Shown piece by piece: positions 34,405 to 43,483 of a DNA stretch of 64,000 nt. The position numbers and the translations under genes are program-made. The stretch's first letter is position 1; every line of letters begins with the position of its first letter. The notes under the pieces are model-generated. The model was not told where the DNA came from, did no database searches, and saw only the letters and a list, made by a program, of their open reading frames with translations. The DNA is from JAQIBY01 sp963676165 (GTDB taxonomy: Bacteria; Bacteroidota; Bacteroidia; Bacteroidales; ML635J-15): the NCBI GenBank assembly GCA_963676165.1, contig OY781043.1:62001-126000 (forward strand), in the 5' to 3' direction.

Positions 34405-34425
34405 TGTGTAAAATAATTTGACACA
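34405..34425. repeat. Inverted repeat in the divergent control region
   Basis: TGTGT, 11-nt spacer, ACACA, with two TTTGACA copies (starting 34417 and 34450). It sits between the NtrC-type regulator and the TolC gene, so it is an operator candidate. Confidence 0.4.
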
Positions 34426-34527
34426 AAAATGTATAAATATTTGACATCCAACAACACAAAATACAATATAAAACACTATAAAACAGCCAATTAATACTAT
34501 GGCATGATATTATATAGCAAAAAGCAA

Positions 34528-35871
34528 ATGAAGAGAATTATGAGAGTATTCATTTCCACATTACTACTGGTATTTATCGTTTCAGGTATTTACGGGCAAG
34601 AAACATGGGATCTTAACAAATGTATCCAGTATGCCATAGAAAATAATCCTGAAACAAAAATTACAGGACAGGAAGCAGAAATTGCAGAGGCAAAGTGGCA
34701 ACAGTCGAAACTTAATTTCTTACCATCTGTATATGCCGGTTCGGAAGTTGGATTTTCAGGCGGACGCAGCATTGACCCCAACACCAACGACATCATAAAC
34801 AATCAATTCCTGAATAACAGCAACAGCCTGCAGGTCAATATGGATTTATTCAATGGTTTCATGCGGAACCATCAGATAAAATATCAAAAATATTTATTGC
34901 AGAGTGCCAGGCAATCACAGTTACAGCAAATTGACCAACTCGCATTCCAGGTGACAAATGCCTACTACAATGTTTTATTCTACAGCGAAGCTATTGCTGT
35001 TGCAAAAAATCAGGTGTCACTTTCTGAGAAAAACATTGAAAAGGTAAGCCGCATGATCGAATCCGGATTAAAATCAAAAGCCGATTTACTGGAAATGGAG
35101 GCAACATATGAATCGGATAAACTAAAGCTTTTGAAAGCAGAAAACATGCTCCGGGAAAATCGGCTGAAGTTATACCGTTTAATGAATTTGCCTTTCGGGG
35201 AAAAAATTGAACCTGAAAAAGAATTGGTCCCGATTCCCGAGGGAACTCTTTCACAGCCCGTTGATTCTGTTTTTCAAATTTTTCGCCAGATCTCTCCGGA
35301 AATGAACCGGGCTGAGTCTCAGGTAATGGCAGCAAGACAATCAGTGGAACTTGCCCGTTCTTCCTTTTTCCCGTCCCTTAGTATCGCAGGTGCCCTGGGT
35401 ACCGGGTATTACCAGACTTCTGTTGATGAATTAGGGAACGTAATTCCCCTGACCCAACAATATGATATGAATTTAAACCAATACATTGGGTTATCACTGT
35501 ACATCCCCATATTTGACAGAAACCAAAAGAGAACAGAAATAAAAAGCAGGAAACTGCAAATGAAAGTTGCAGAATCTAAATTGCAGTCAACAGAACAAAA
35601 ACTTTATTATGATATGCAGGCAGATTTCATGAAGCTTCAATCCTGTTATTCGGAATATCTTCAGTTGGGGAAACAGGTTGAGTCTGCAGAGATCGCCTAT
35701 GAAGCCGCCGAAAAAAGATACAGCAAATCCCTGATATCCGGAATTGAACTTACCAGTGCAAAAAACCGGTTTTCAGACGCACAAAACCAACTATTACTAA
35801 CTAAAATACAATGCCTTATACAGGCTAAAATGTTAAAATTTTATCAGGGAACCCGGTTCTGGCAAAATTAA
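34528..35871 (+). CDS. TolC-family outer membrane efflux protein
   Basis: 447 aa from ATG 34528 (MKRIMRVFISTLLLVF), which begins a clean signal peptide ending YGQ; ATG 34504 adds eight residues and is also possible. Two outer-membrane-efflux repeats are visible: LNKCIQYAIENNPETKITGQ near the start, and helices rich in Q/E/K (SGLKSKADLLEMEATYE; SKSLISGIELTSAKNRFSDA) that form the periplasmic tunnel. It is the exit channel for the HlyD-type adaptor 20 nt downstream and the ABC components beyond. First gene of the long plus-strand operon. Confidence 0.92.
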   Translation: MKRIMRVFISTLLLVFIVSGIYGQETWDLNKCIQYAIENNPETKITGQEAEIAEAKWQQSKLNFLPSVYAGSEVGFSGGRSIDPNTNDIINNQFLNNSNSLQVNMDLFNGFMRNHQIKYQKYLLQSARQSQLQQIDQLAFQVTNAYYNVLFYSEAIAVAKNQVSLSEKNIEKVSRMIESGLKSKADLLEMEATYESDKLKLLKAENMLRENRLKLYRLMNLPFGEKIEPEKELVPIPEGTLSQPVDSVFQIFRQISPEMNRAESQVMAARQSVELARSSFFPSLSIAGALGTGYYQTSVDELGNVIPLTQQYDMNLNQYIGLSLYIPIFDRNQKRTEIKSRKLQMKVAESKLQSTEQKLYYDMQADFMKLQSCYSEYLQLGKQVESAEIAYEAAEKRYSKSLISGIELTSAKNRFSDAQNQLLLTKIQCLIQAKMLKFYQGTRFWQN

Positions 35872-35891
35872 CCATAGAAAAACTCGGACAT

Positions 35892-37154
35892 ATGTCAATG
35901 GATAGAAAAATTGAAAAGAAAAAAGGGCTGAAAAAAAAGCATATATTTTGGATAAGCGGAGGAGCGATCCTTGTCTTTCTGATAATAAAAATAATTTTGA
36001 GTGACGGGAGTTCTGCATATCGTACATCACTTGATGAACTGACAGTAGAAACGGTAAAATACGATTTGTTTAATGATTACATTTCAGTTACCGGGCATGT
36101 TGAACCTATCAATACCATATATCTTGACGCCATTGAAGGAGGCCGTGTTACAGAGTCCCTGATCGAAGAAGGAGAAATGGTCAAACAGGGAGACATTATT
36201 CTGAAACTGGAAAACAAACAATTGTATCAAACTATTTTGAATAGCGAAGCGGCTCTTGCAGAAAAAGAGAATTATCTGCGTAGCACAAAGATCAGTTTTG
36301 AGTCTGAATTGATCCAATCCAGAAAAAACATATTAAGCAGTGAGTACCGCATGACACGTAAAAAACGTCAATACGATCAATATAAAGCACTGTATGAAGA
36401 CAGCCTGATCTCCGGAGAAGAGTACCTTCAGGCTAAAGAAGATTACGAATATGAGTCTGAACTTTTAGAGATTAACCGGCTAAAGGCCAGAAACGACTCA
36501 CTTATACGAGTAACATCCATGATGACGCTGGATACTGACCTGACAAAAATGCGGGAAATGCTGAAGCTAGTCCGGGAACGCCTTGACAACCTGAATGTCA
36601 AGGCTCCCGTTGACGGGCAACTGGGGATGCTTAATGCGGAAATAGGACAATCTGTTTCACAGGGACAACGTATCGGGCTTATCCATGTACTGACAGATTA
36701 TAAAATTCATATTGCAATTGACGAACACTATATTGACCGGGTGAAGCGTGGATTATCCGCAAGTTTTGAACGAAATAACGAAACATATAACCTGACAATC
36801 CGCAAAGTATATCCGGAAGTCAGGGACGGGAAATTTGAGGTTGACCTGGTTTTTAACGGGGAAAAGCCGGACAACATACGCACCGGACAATCATATCATG
36901 TAAAGCTGCAGCTGGGAATGTCCGAAGAAGCCATATTACTTCCAAGAGGTGCATTTTTTCAAAACACAGGAGGGCAATGGATTTTCGTATTGGATGAACA
37001 AGGGAAAGAAGCCGTACGAAGAGATATCAGTATAGGGAAACAGAACCCGAAATACTTTGAGGTACTCTCAGGGCTCGAACCCGGAGAAAGGGTCATCACC
37101 TCCAGTTACAGAAGCTTTGGGGATAATGAACGAATTATTTTCAAAAAGAATTAG
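35892..37154 (+). CDS. HlyD/MacA-type periplasmic adaptor
   Basis: 420 aa. A basic start (KKKGLKKKH) precedes one inner-membrane anchor helix at about 18-38. The barrel-sandwich half-motifs flank a long coiled-coil hairpin: SVTGHVEPINTIYLDAIEGG, VTESLIEEGEMVKQGDIIL, a hairpin at about 110-235 (SLISGEEYLQAKEDYEYESE), then LNVKAPVDGQLGMLNAEIGQ. A beta-barrel and membrane-proximal domain follow (DEHYIDRVKRGL, GLEPGERVI). It links inner-membrane MacB-like permeases to the TolC channel. The gap to the ATPase gene is 83 nt. Confidence 0.92.
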   Translation: MSMDRKIEKKKGLKKKHIFWISGGAILVFLIIKIILSDGSSAYRTSLDELTVETVKYDLFNDYISVTGHVEPINTIYLDAIEGGRVTESLIEEGEMVKQGDIILKLENKQLYQTILNSEAALAEKENYLRSTKISFESELIQSRKNILSSEYRMTRKKRQYDQYKALYEDSLISGEEYLQAKEDYEYESELLEINRLKARNDSLIRVTSMMTLDTDLTKMREMLKLVRERLDNLNVKAPVDGQLGMLNAEIGQSVSQGQRIGLIHVLTDYKIHIAIDEHYIDRVKRGLSASFERNNETYNLTIRKVYPEVRDGKFEVDLVFNGEKPDNIRTGQSYHVKLQLGMSEEAILLPRGAFFQNTGGQWIFVLDEQGKEAVRRDISIGKQNPKYFEVLSGLEPGERVITSSYRSFGDNERIIFKKN

Positions 37155-37237
37155 CAGATTCTTTTTGCCGGGGCATTCGGTTTTTATCCGGGAGCCCCAA
37201 AAACAGGGAAAAACAAAAAATCTAAATAAATACAGTT

Positions 37238-37936
37238 ATGATAAAAACAAAGAATTTAACCAAGGTATTTCAAACGGATGAAATTGAGACCCGGGCCTTG
37301 AATAATGTAAACCTGACCGTTGAAAAGGGGGAATTTGTTGCCGTAATGGGGCCTTCCGGGTGCGGTAAATCAAGTTTATTAAATATCCTGGGCCTTTTGG
37401 ATAATCCTTCAGAAGGAGATTATTATTTCAACGGACAAAATGTTGCCGGAATGAAGGAAAAAAACCGAACCCAGTTACGCAAAGGTGAAATCGGTTTTGT
37501 TTTTCAAAGCTTTAACCTGATAGATGATTTGAATGTTTTTGAGAATGTGGAACTTCCATTGATTTACCTTGGCCTAAAATCCCGGGAGCGTAAAGAAATG
37601 GTTAAATCGGTGCTGGAACGGATGAAAATATCTCACCGCAGGAAACACTTTCCACAACAACTCTCCGGGGGGCAACAACAGCGTGTAGCCATTGCCAGGG
37701 CTGTTGTGGCAAATCCAAAACTTATTCTTGCCGATGAACCCACGGGAAATCTTGACTCAAAAAACGGAAAAGAAGTCATGGAACTGCTGACAGAACTCAA
37801 CCGGGAAGGAACGACAATTATAATGGTCACACACTCTCTGAATGATTCCGAATACGCACACAAAATTATTAATCTGTTTGACGGGCAGATAGTAACAGAA
37901 GATCAAAAAGAAAAGATCGGAGACATGATTTTGTAA
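37238..37936 (+). CDS. MacB/LolD-type ABC transporter ATPase (1st)
   Basis: 232 aa, cytosolic ATPase that pairs with FtsX-type permeases. All motifs are intact: Walker A GPSGCGKSSLLN, Q-loop FVFQSFNLIDDL, signature LSGGQQQRVAIARAV, Walker B LILADEPTGNLDS with a normal D-loop, and H-loop VTHSLND. It is followed by the first permease after 18 nt. Because the second ATPase in the operon has changed signature and D-loop residues, this one is the better candidate for the main power source. Confidence 0.95.
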   Translation: MIKTKNLTKVFQTDEIETRALNNVNLTVEKGEFVAVMGPSGCGKSSLLNILGLLDNPSEGDYYFNGQNVAGMKEKNRTQLRKGEIGFVFQSFNLIDDLNVFENVELPLIYLGLKSRERKEMVKSVLERMKISHRRKHFPQQLSGGQQQRVAIARAVVANPKLILADEPTGNLDSKNGKEVMELLTELNREGTTIIMVTHSLNDSEYAHKIINLFDGQIVTEDQKEKIGDMIL

Positions 37937-37954
37937 TCTATCAAGGGAATAATT

Positions 37955-40276
37955 ATGATTAAACACTTTCTTAAAACCATTTTTAAATCATTAAAAAAAT
38001 CAGGAAAGATCACCCTGTTCAATCTTATTGGATTAAGTGTATCATTTGCAGCATTTATTCTGCTTGCCATTTTTTTGTGGAATGAATTTACGTTTGATCA
38101 TTATCACAAAAAAATAGATGATTTATATATGCTTGAACTAACCATCAACACAGATGGATTGACCGAGAGTTCCTGTTTTCTTCCCAATCCGATGGCAGAT
38201 GCCATTAAGGAAGGAATTCCCGAAATAGATAATTTGTGTTCGCTTTACTGGGGGCCGGGCAACTACTCTACGGAAAAAGACGGTGAAAACAAAATAACAA
38301 TCTCAACACGTGCAGTTGATTCAACCTTTACGGATATGTTTTCGCTGGAAATCATCCGGGGAAGCCAAACCCCGTTAAGAGGCACGGATAAGATTATTCT
38401 CTCGGAAAGTACTGCCTTACGAACGTTCGGTGATACAGACCCGGTCGGAAAAACCATATGGGGAAATTTCAATTCCCCTTACCTCGTAGAAGCCGTTTTT
38501 AAAGATATCCCGGAAAATTCATCGTTCAATTATGATGCATTTTGTTCCTATCCGACAGATGAATGGGTAAATGCCTGGTCTGAATATAGTTTCAATCACA
38601 TGTTTGAACTCTCAGGAGATTCCGATCCGGCGGAGATAAGCAAGAAAATACTGAGCCTGCCTGAAATAGCAGAACATCAGGAAAATTCCACTGACTTTTC
38701 GTTTACATTCATTCCAATGGGAGACCTGCACTTTGATAAAAATTGGGGAAATGGAAACAAAACCTTTGTCATGACCCTGCTTTTGGTAGCATTTTTACTC
38801 ATTTTTATGGCATTTACAAATTATCTGAATTTTGCTTTTGCCAGTGCCCCCAAGGTTTTAAAATCCGTCAACATCAGGAGGGTTGTCGGGGAATCAAAAG
38901 TTCAGCAACGCAGCCTGTTTGTTTTCGAAACGGTAGTTCTGATCCTTTTTTCATTTATCCTTGCTAACCTCCTTGCCTATGGAATTCTGAAGCTATGGCC
39001 GGATATGTTTGCTTATAAGATCAGGCTTGCCGATTATATCATACTTCAGCTGGTCTGCTTTGCCGGCTTCATACTTATCGGGATACTTTGTGCATGGTTT
39101 CCGGCCCGTATGGTTTCCGGTGTAGAACCGGCAATGGCTTTGAAAGGGCAATTGAAGTTTTTGCCCAAACGCAGAACAACCGGAAATGTCCTTACGATCT
39201 TCCAATACACCATATCAATTATACTTATAATCGGGGTATTGTTCATTCAAAAACAGGTGAATTACATGCGAAATTTTGACCTCGGCTTTCAAAAAGAAAA
39301 TATTTTGGTTGTTGACCTTACTCCCTCAATCATGCAACAGGAAGATGCTTTTACCGGCGAAATAATGCAAAATCCGGGGATTATTGATTACTCATGTTCA
39401 CAATTTGTTCCCGGTGGCGTAGGTATGGGCTGGGGACGCGAAATTGACGGGAAGTATGTCAATTTCAAATGCTGGCCCGTTGATGAAAGATATATCAACC
39501 TGATGGGAATGGAAATTGTTGAAGGAAGAAATTTTCTGGACAATATTGAGGCCGACGAGAACAATTTTATTTTCAATCAAAAAGCATTACAGGAATTTGG
39601 CTGGACCGAAGATTATCTTGGGAAAAGTATCCCCGGATTCGATTTTAGCGGAAAACTTGTCGGAGTAATCAAAGATATCAACTTCGCATCGCTCCATGGC
39701 GAAATTGAGCCAATGGCATTCTGGGTTACAAAAGAACGGCACAATCTTATAAGCCTTAAAATAAAAGGAGAGAATGTTGATCAAACCATAAAACACATCA
39801 AAACGGTTTATGAAAAATTTGAGCATAAGTACAACTTTGAATATACTTTTCTTAACCAAACCCTTGATGCCCAATATAAAAATGACAGGAAGCAGGGAAA
39901 GCTCATTTTAATTTTTAGTGTAATCTCCATCCTGATTTCTGTTGTCGGAGTATTGGGCATCATCATTTTCATGAGTGAATACCGAATGAAAGAAATGGGG
40001 ATAAGAAAGGTAAACGGCGCTTCTCTCAGTCAAATCATGTTGATGTTAAATAAGGATGTTTTTCTTTCAGTAACAATTGCATTTATCATTGCATCCCCAC
40101 TTTCCTATTTTGCTGTTAAAACCTGGATGTCGGCTTTTGCCTATCAAACAGAAATCAGCTGGTGGGTATTTGTTTTCGCGGGAATAGTAAGCTTTGCAAT
40201 TGCACTTTTCACTGTCAGTTGGCAAAGCTGGAAAGCGGCAACAAGAAACCCGGTTGATTCTTTGCACTATGAATAA
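37955..40276 (+). CDS. FtsX/MacB-type ABC permease (1st of seven)
   Basis: 773 aa with the duplicated form of the fold: one N-terminal helix (NLIGLSVSFAAFILLAIFLW), a periplasmic MacB core domain at about 45-265, three helices at about 270-405, a fourth near 420-440, a second periplasmic core (GMEIVEGRNF, GVIKDINFASLHG), and three C-terminal helices. A conserved cytosolic block MKEMGIRKVNGASLSQ and the end NPVDSLHYE mark the family. Mechanotransmission permeases of this type move substrates in the periplasm rather than across the inner membrane. The substrate here is unknown. Confidence 0.93.
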   Translation: MIKHFLKTIFKSLKKSGKITLFNLIGLSVSFAAFILLAIFLWNEFTFDHYHKKIDDLYMLELTINTDGLTESSCFLPNPMADAIKEGIPEIDNLCSLYWGPGNYSTEKDGENKITISTRAVDSTFTDMFSLEIIRGSQTPLRGTDKIILSESTALRTFGDTDPVGKTIWGNFNSPYLVEAVFKDIPENSSFNYDAFCSYPTDEWVNAWSEYSFNHMFELSGDSDPAEISKKILSLPEIAEHQENSTDFSFTFIPMGDLHFDKNWGNGNKTFVMTLLLVAFLLIFMAFTNYLNFAFASAPKVLKSVNIRRVVGESKVQQRSLFVFETVVLILFSFILANLLAYGILKLWPDMFAYKIRLADYIILQLVCFAGFILIGILCAWFPARMVSGVEPAMALKGQLKFLPKRRTTGNVLTIFQYTISIILIIGVLFIQKQVNYMRNFDLGFQKENILVVDLTPSIMQQEDAFTGEIMQNPGIIDYSCSQFVPGGVGMGWGREIDGKYVNFKCWPVDERYINLMGMEIVEGRNFLDNIEADENNFIFNQKALQEFGWTEDYLGKSIPGFDFSGKLVGVIKDINFASLHGEIEPMAFWVTKERHNLISLKIKGENVDQTIKHIKTVYEKFEHKYNFEYTFLNQTLDAQYKNDRKQGKLILIFSVISILISVVGVLGIIIFMSEYRMKEMGIRKVNGASLSQIMLMLNKDVFLSVTIAFIIASPLSYFAVKTWMSAFAYQTEISWWVFVFAGIVSFAIALFTVSWQSWKAATRNPVDSLHYE

Positions 40277-40291
40277 AAAACGATATAAACC

Positions 40292-42658
40292 ATGCTTAGA
40301 AATTATATAAAATCAACTTTTCGTTTTTTAAAACGTAACAAACTTTTCGCATGTATAAATATTATGGGGCTTTCACTGGCTCTGGCAGTTTCGTTTATCA
40401 TTCTGTTGTTTGTAATAAACGAATTCAGTTACGATCGCCACTACAAAAAACGGAAACAAATTTACCGGGTACTTAATACGTACGAAGAATTTAAAACCAC
40501 ACAACCCGGAAGTCCTTACATTCTGACAACAACACTGAAAGAAGATTTTCCGCAAATTGAGTATGCTGTAAGAACAAGAAATGTAAGAGGATTCAGGTTA
40601 AAAATGAAGGATGAGTTTATTCCTGTCCGCAGGGCTGTTGCTACGGAATCTGATATTTTTAGTATATTCGACATTCCACTCAACACCTCAACTGAGGGAA
40701 TTTTAGATGATCCGAATTCCATTGTTCTGTCAAAAAAACAAGCTGAAATATTCTTTCCCGGAGAAAATCCTGTAGGTAAAGAGGTGTTAGCCATGATTGA
40801 TAACCAGGAGCAACTGCTTATGGTAAAAGGCGTTTTCAATAACCTTCCGACAAATTCCACCTTGCAGGCTGATTGTTTCGTAAACAGCAAATGGACACTC
40901 GGGCCTATAAACAAAGCTTTCGAGATAACAAACGCCGATGTAAACTGGGATATGAATTTTTGGACAAACTGGGTGCTGTTAAAAAAAGGAACAGATCCGG
41001 GTTCTGTTGAAGCCCGGTTCAGAGAACTGGAAAAGGAAAATATCGGAGATGCCCCGATATACAGCTATTCACTTCAAAATCTTGCCGATGTACACCTCCG
41101 TTCCGACAATATCATAAACAGTGGAATAACCGGAAATATAAAGGACATTCGCATTTTTTCTACAATTGCCTTTTTAATTATTCTTGTAGCTGCTTTTAAC
41201 TATATTATTCTTTCCACAGCAGTTTCATCAGGACGAAGTAAAGAAATTGGCATACGAAAAACCAACGGAGCCGCTGTAAAATCCATAAAAAAACAACTAC
41301 TGGGGGAATCACTTATTTTATCTTTGCTTGTATTGCCAATAGCCATAGCTATAGCCTTATTTGCCAAACCTTATGCCGAAAAATTATTCCAGACAGATCT
41401 TTATATCATTCACTCCAATATTATTATTTACATTTCAATTTACCTGTTACTTACTCTCATTATCGGTTTTCTTTCAGGCATATATACCTCATCGTACCTA
41501 TCACGACTGAATGTTGTAAATATCCTGAAGAGCAACCATTTTTCAGGAAAAAAGAGATCATTTATCAGGGTTTCTTTGATTGTTATTCAGCTTGTTATTT
41601 TTTGCTCTTTTATTTCAGGAACTTTAATCATTCGTTCTCAATACCAATTTGCGCTAAAAAAAGATTTAGGGTTTCATAACAGCAATATCCTTTTAGTTGA
41701 CTTAGGGCGTAACTATAAAGATTACAGGGCTTTTACTAACAGCATACAATCATTTCCCGATGTAAAGATGGCTGCCGGAACAGCAGAAGCTATTCCCTCA
41801 GTAAATTCAGGAACAATGATGATTCCCAATTTCCAGGATCAATCACAATATGTAAAAGTAGAAGGGCTGTCTGTTGATTATAACTTTATTGAGGCCATGG
41901 GAATTCCGGTTCTTAAGGGCCGTAGTTTTTCCGAAAAATTCGGGAGCGATCTTACCGGTTCTATTATACTAAACGAAACAGCAGTAAGAGAGCTTGGAAT
42001 AGAGAACCCTGTCGGGAAACAAATTATGGGACAAACAATTATCGGCGTTGTAAAAGATTTTAACTTACATTCCATCCATTCCGACATTCCCCCCTTATTA
42101 CTAGACATAACAGATGAATATATTTCGCAAGTGGTTATAAATTATGCCCCGGGAACGTTAAATGACCTGCTTCCGAAACTCGAAAATGAGTGGGAAAAAA
42201 TTGCCCCGGATTGTTCTTTTCAATACCTGACAATTGAAAATTTAATTAAAAATATTTATTTCTATGAAAAGAATTTAAGCATTATCTTTTCTGTTTTTGC
42301 CCTTTTTTCATTGCTGATTACAGCTTCCGGATTATTTGGGCTGACTCTTTATATTACCAAAACACGCACTAAAGAAATTGGGGTAAAAAAAGTCCTTGGA
42401 AGTTCCTCAAAAGCTATTATTTATTCTTTTATCCGGGAAAATCTCATCATGGTACTTATTGCTTCTGTTCTCGCAGTCCCTGTTTCATGGTATTTCTCCG
42501 AAAAATGGTTAAGTAATTTTTCTTATAAAGTAAGTATCAGCTTTTGGTACTTTATAATTGCTTTTGTTTTGGCATCAGTTGTTGTTCTGATCACCATACT
42601 TTTTCATACATACAAAACATCACGTATTAACCCTGTTGAGGCTTTAAGATATGAATAA
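40292..42658 (+). CDS. FtsX/MacB-type ABC permease (2nd of seven)
   Basis: 788 aa, same two-core layout as its neighbour. It starts LRNYIKSTFRFLKRNKLFAC and has a first core with NPVGKEVLAMIDN, a middle helix set with GRSKEIGIRKTNGAAVKSI, and a second core with GIPVLKGRSFSEKFG. It is among the most diverged at the C-terminus (KEIGVKKVLGSSSKAI; helices without the SWWIF block; end SRINPVEALRYE) and so did not take part in the 3'-end homogenisation seen in copies 3-6. It begins 15 nt after the 1st permease and is followed by a 69-nt gap. Confidence 0.92.
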   Translation: MLRNYIKSTFRFLKRNKLFACINIMGLSLALAVSFIILLFVINEFSYDRHYKKRKQIYRVLNTYEEFKTTQPGSPYILTTTLKEDFPQIEYAVRTRNVRGFRLKMKDEFIPVRRAVATESDIFSIFDIPLNTSTEGILDDPNSIVLSKKQAEIFFPGENPVGKEVLAMIDNQEQLLMVKGVFNNLPTNSTLQADCFVNSKWTLGPINKAFEITNADVNWDMNFWTNWVLLKKGTDPGSVEARFRELEKENIGDAPIYSYSLQNLADVHLRSDNIINSGITGNIKDIRIFSTIAFLIILVAAFNYIILSTAVSSGRSKEIGIRKTNGAAVKSIKKQLLGESLILSLLVLPIAIAIALFAKPYAEKLFQTDLYIIHSNIIIYISIYLLLTLIIGFLSGIYTSSYLSRLNVVNILKSNHFSGKKRSFIRVSLIVIQLVIFCSFISGTLIIRSQYQFALKKDLGFHNSNILLVDLGRNYKDYRAFTNSIQSFPDVKMAAGTAEAIPSVNSGTMMIPNFQDQSQYVKVEGLSVDYNFIEAMGIPVLKGRSFSEKFGSDLTGSIILNETAVRELGIENPVGKQIMGQTIIGVVKDFNLHSIHSDIPPLLLDITDEYISQVVINYAPGTLNDLLPKLENEWEKIAPDCSFQYLTIENLIKNIYFYEKNLSIIFSVFALFSLLITASGLFGLTLYITKTRTKEIGVKKVLGSSSKAIIYSFIRENLIMVLIASVLAVPVSWYFSEKWLSNFSYKVSISFWYFIIAFVLASVVVLITILFHTYKTSRINPVEALRYE

Positions 42659-42687
42659 CCCACTAAATAATATTTATAAAATAATTA

Positions 42688-42703
42688 CAGGCAAACCTGC
42701 CTG
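42688..42703. repeat. Inverted repeat before the second ABC ATPase
   Basis: CAGGCA, AACC, TGCCTG: a 6-bp perfect hairpin in the 69-nt gap. It has no T-tail, so it is more likely an mRNA processing, stability or attenuation element than a full terminator. Confidence 0.35.
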
Positions 42704-42727
42704 GCAGACTTATAATATATAATTACA

Positions 42728-43414
42728 ATGATACAGCTAAAAAACATTTACAAGTATTACGACAACCGGTCTCAGCGTACTTTTGTGCTGAAAGATATTG
42801 ATCTCACTATCAACGAGGGTGAATTTGTCTCTGTCATGGGGCCAAGTGGGGCAGGAAAATCAACCCTGCTCAACATCATCGGGATGTTAGACGAACCCAG
42901 CGAAGGTGAGTATTTTTTCCTTGAACACCCGGCACATAATTTAAAAGAAAAAGAGAAAGTAGAGTTTCACCGCAATTACATGGGCTTTATTTTCCAGGCA
43001 TTTCACCTGATTGATGAAATGACTGTTTACGAAAACATTGAAACGCCGCTTATCTACAAAGGCATAAAAACCAAAGAACGCAAAGCCATGGTAGCCGATA
43101 TGCTCGACCGTTTTAATATGGTAGCCAAGAAAAATTTATTTCCACAACAGCTCTCAGGCGGGCAACAACAATTGGTAGGAATTGCCCGTGCTGTTGTCGG
43201 GAAACCCAAGCTCTTGCTTGCAGATGAACCAACAGGAAATCTACATTCCGACCAGGGACAGCAAATTATGAAGCTGCTGAAAATGTTGAATGAAGATGAA
43301 AAGATCACCATTATCCAGGTTACACATAACGAAGAATTTGCAAAATACGGGAAACGTATTATCCGTATTGCCGACGGACTGATCAGTAACGATAATATGA
43401 TCGGTAATGAATAA
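42728..43414 (+). CDS. MacB/LolD-type ABC transporter ATPase (2nd, with altered motifs)
   Basis: 228 aa. Walker A GPSGAGKSTLLN, Q-loop FIFQAFHLIDEM, Walker B LLLADEPTGNL and H-loop VTHNEEF are normal. The signature reads LSGGQQQLVGIAR, with Leu where the family has Arg, and the D-loop reads GNLHSDQG, with His where Asp is nearly universal (GNLDS). These changes could slow or uncouple hydrolysis. It splits the operon into a two-permease block before it and a five-permease block after it, and may serve the latter. Confidence 0.93.
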   Translation: MIQLKNIYKYYDNRSQRTFVLKDIDLTINEGEFVSVMGPSGAGKSTLLNIIGMLDEPSEGEYFFLEHPAHNLKEKEKVEFHRNYMGFIFQAFHLIDEMTVYENIETPLIYKGIKTKERKAMVADMLDRFNMVAKKNLFPQQLSGGQQQLVGIARAVVGKPKLLLADEPTGNLHSDQGQQIMKLLKMLNEDEKITIIQVTHNEEFAKYGKRIIRIADGLISNDNMIGNE

Positions 43415-43483
43415 TCAGTAGCCGTAGCAAAATATAGTTTTACCAAACCCTATGTTTTTGCTTCAGGCCTAAAAAAACAGGTT

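Noticed and set aside
34500..34519. Sigma-54 promoter before the TolC gene (TGGCATG)
   Set aside because: The -24 half looks right but no GC falls at the -12 spacing, and it overlaps the alternative start codon.
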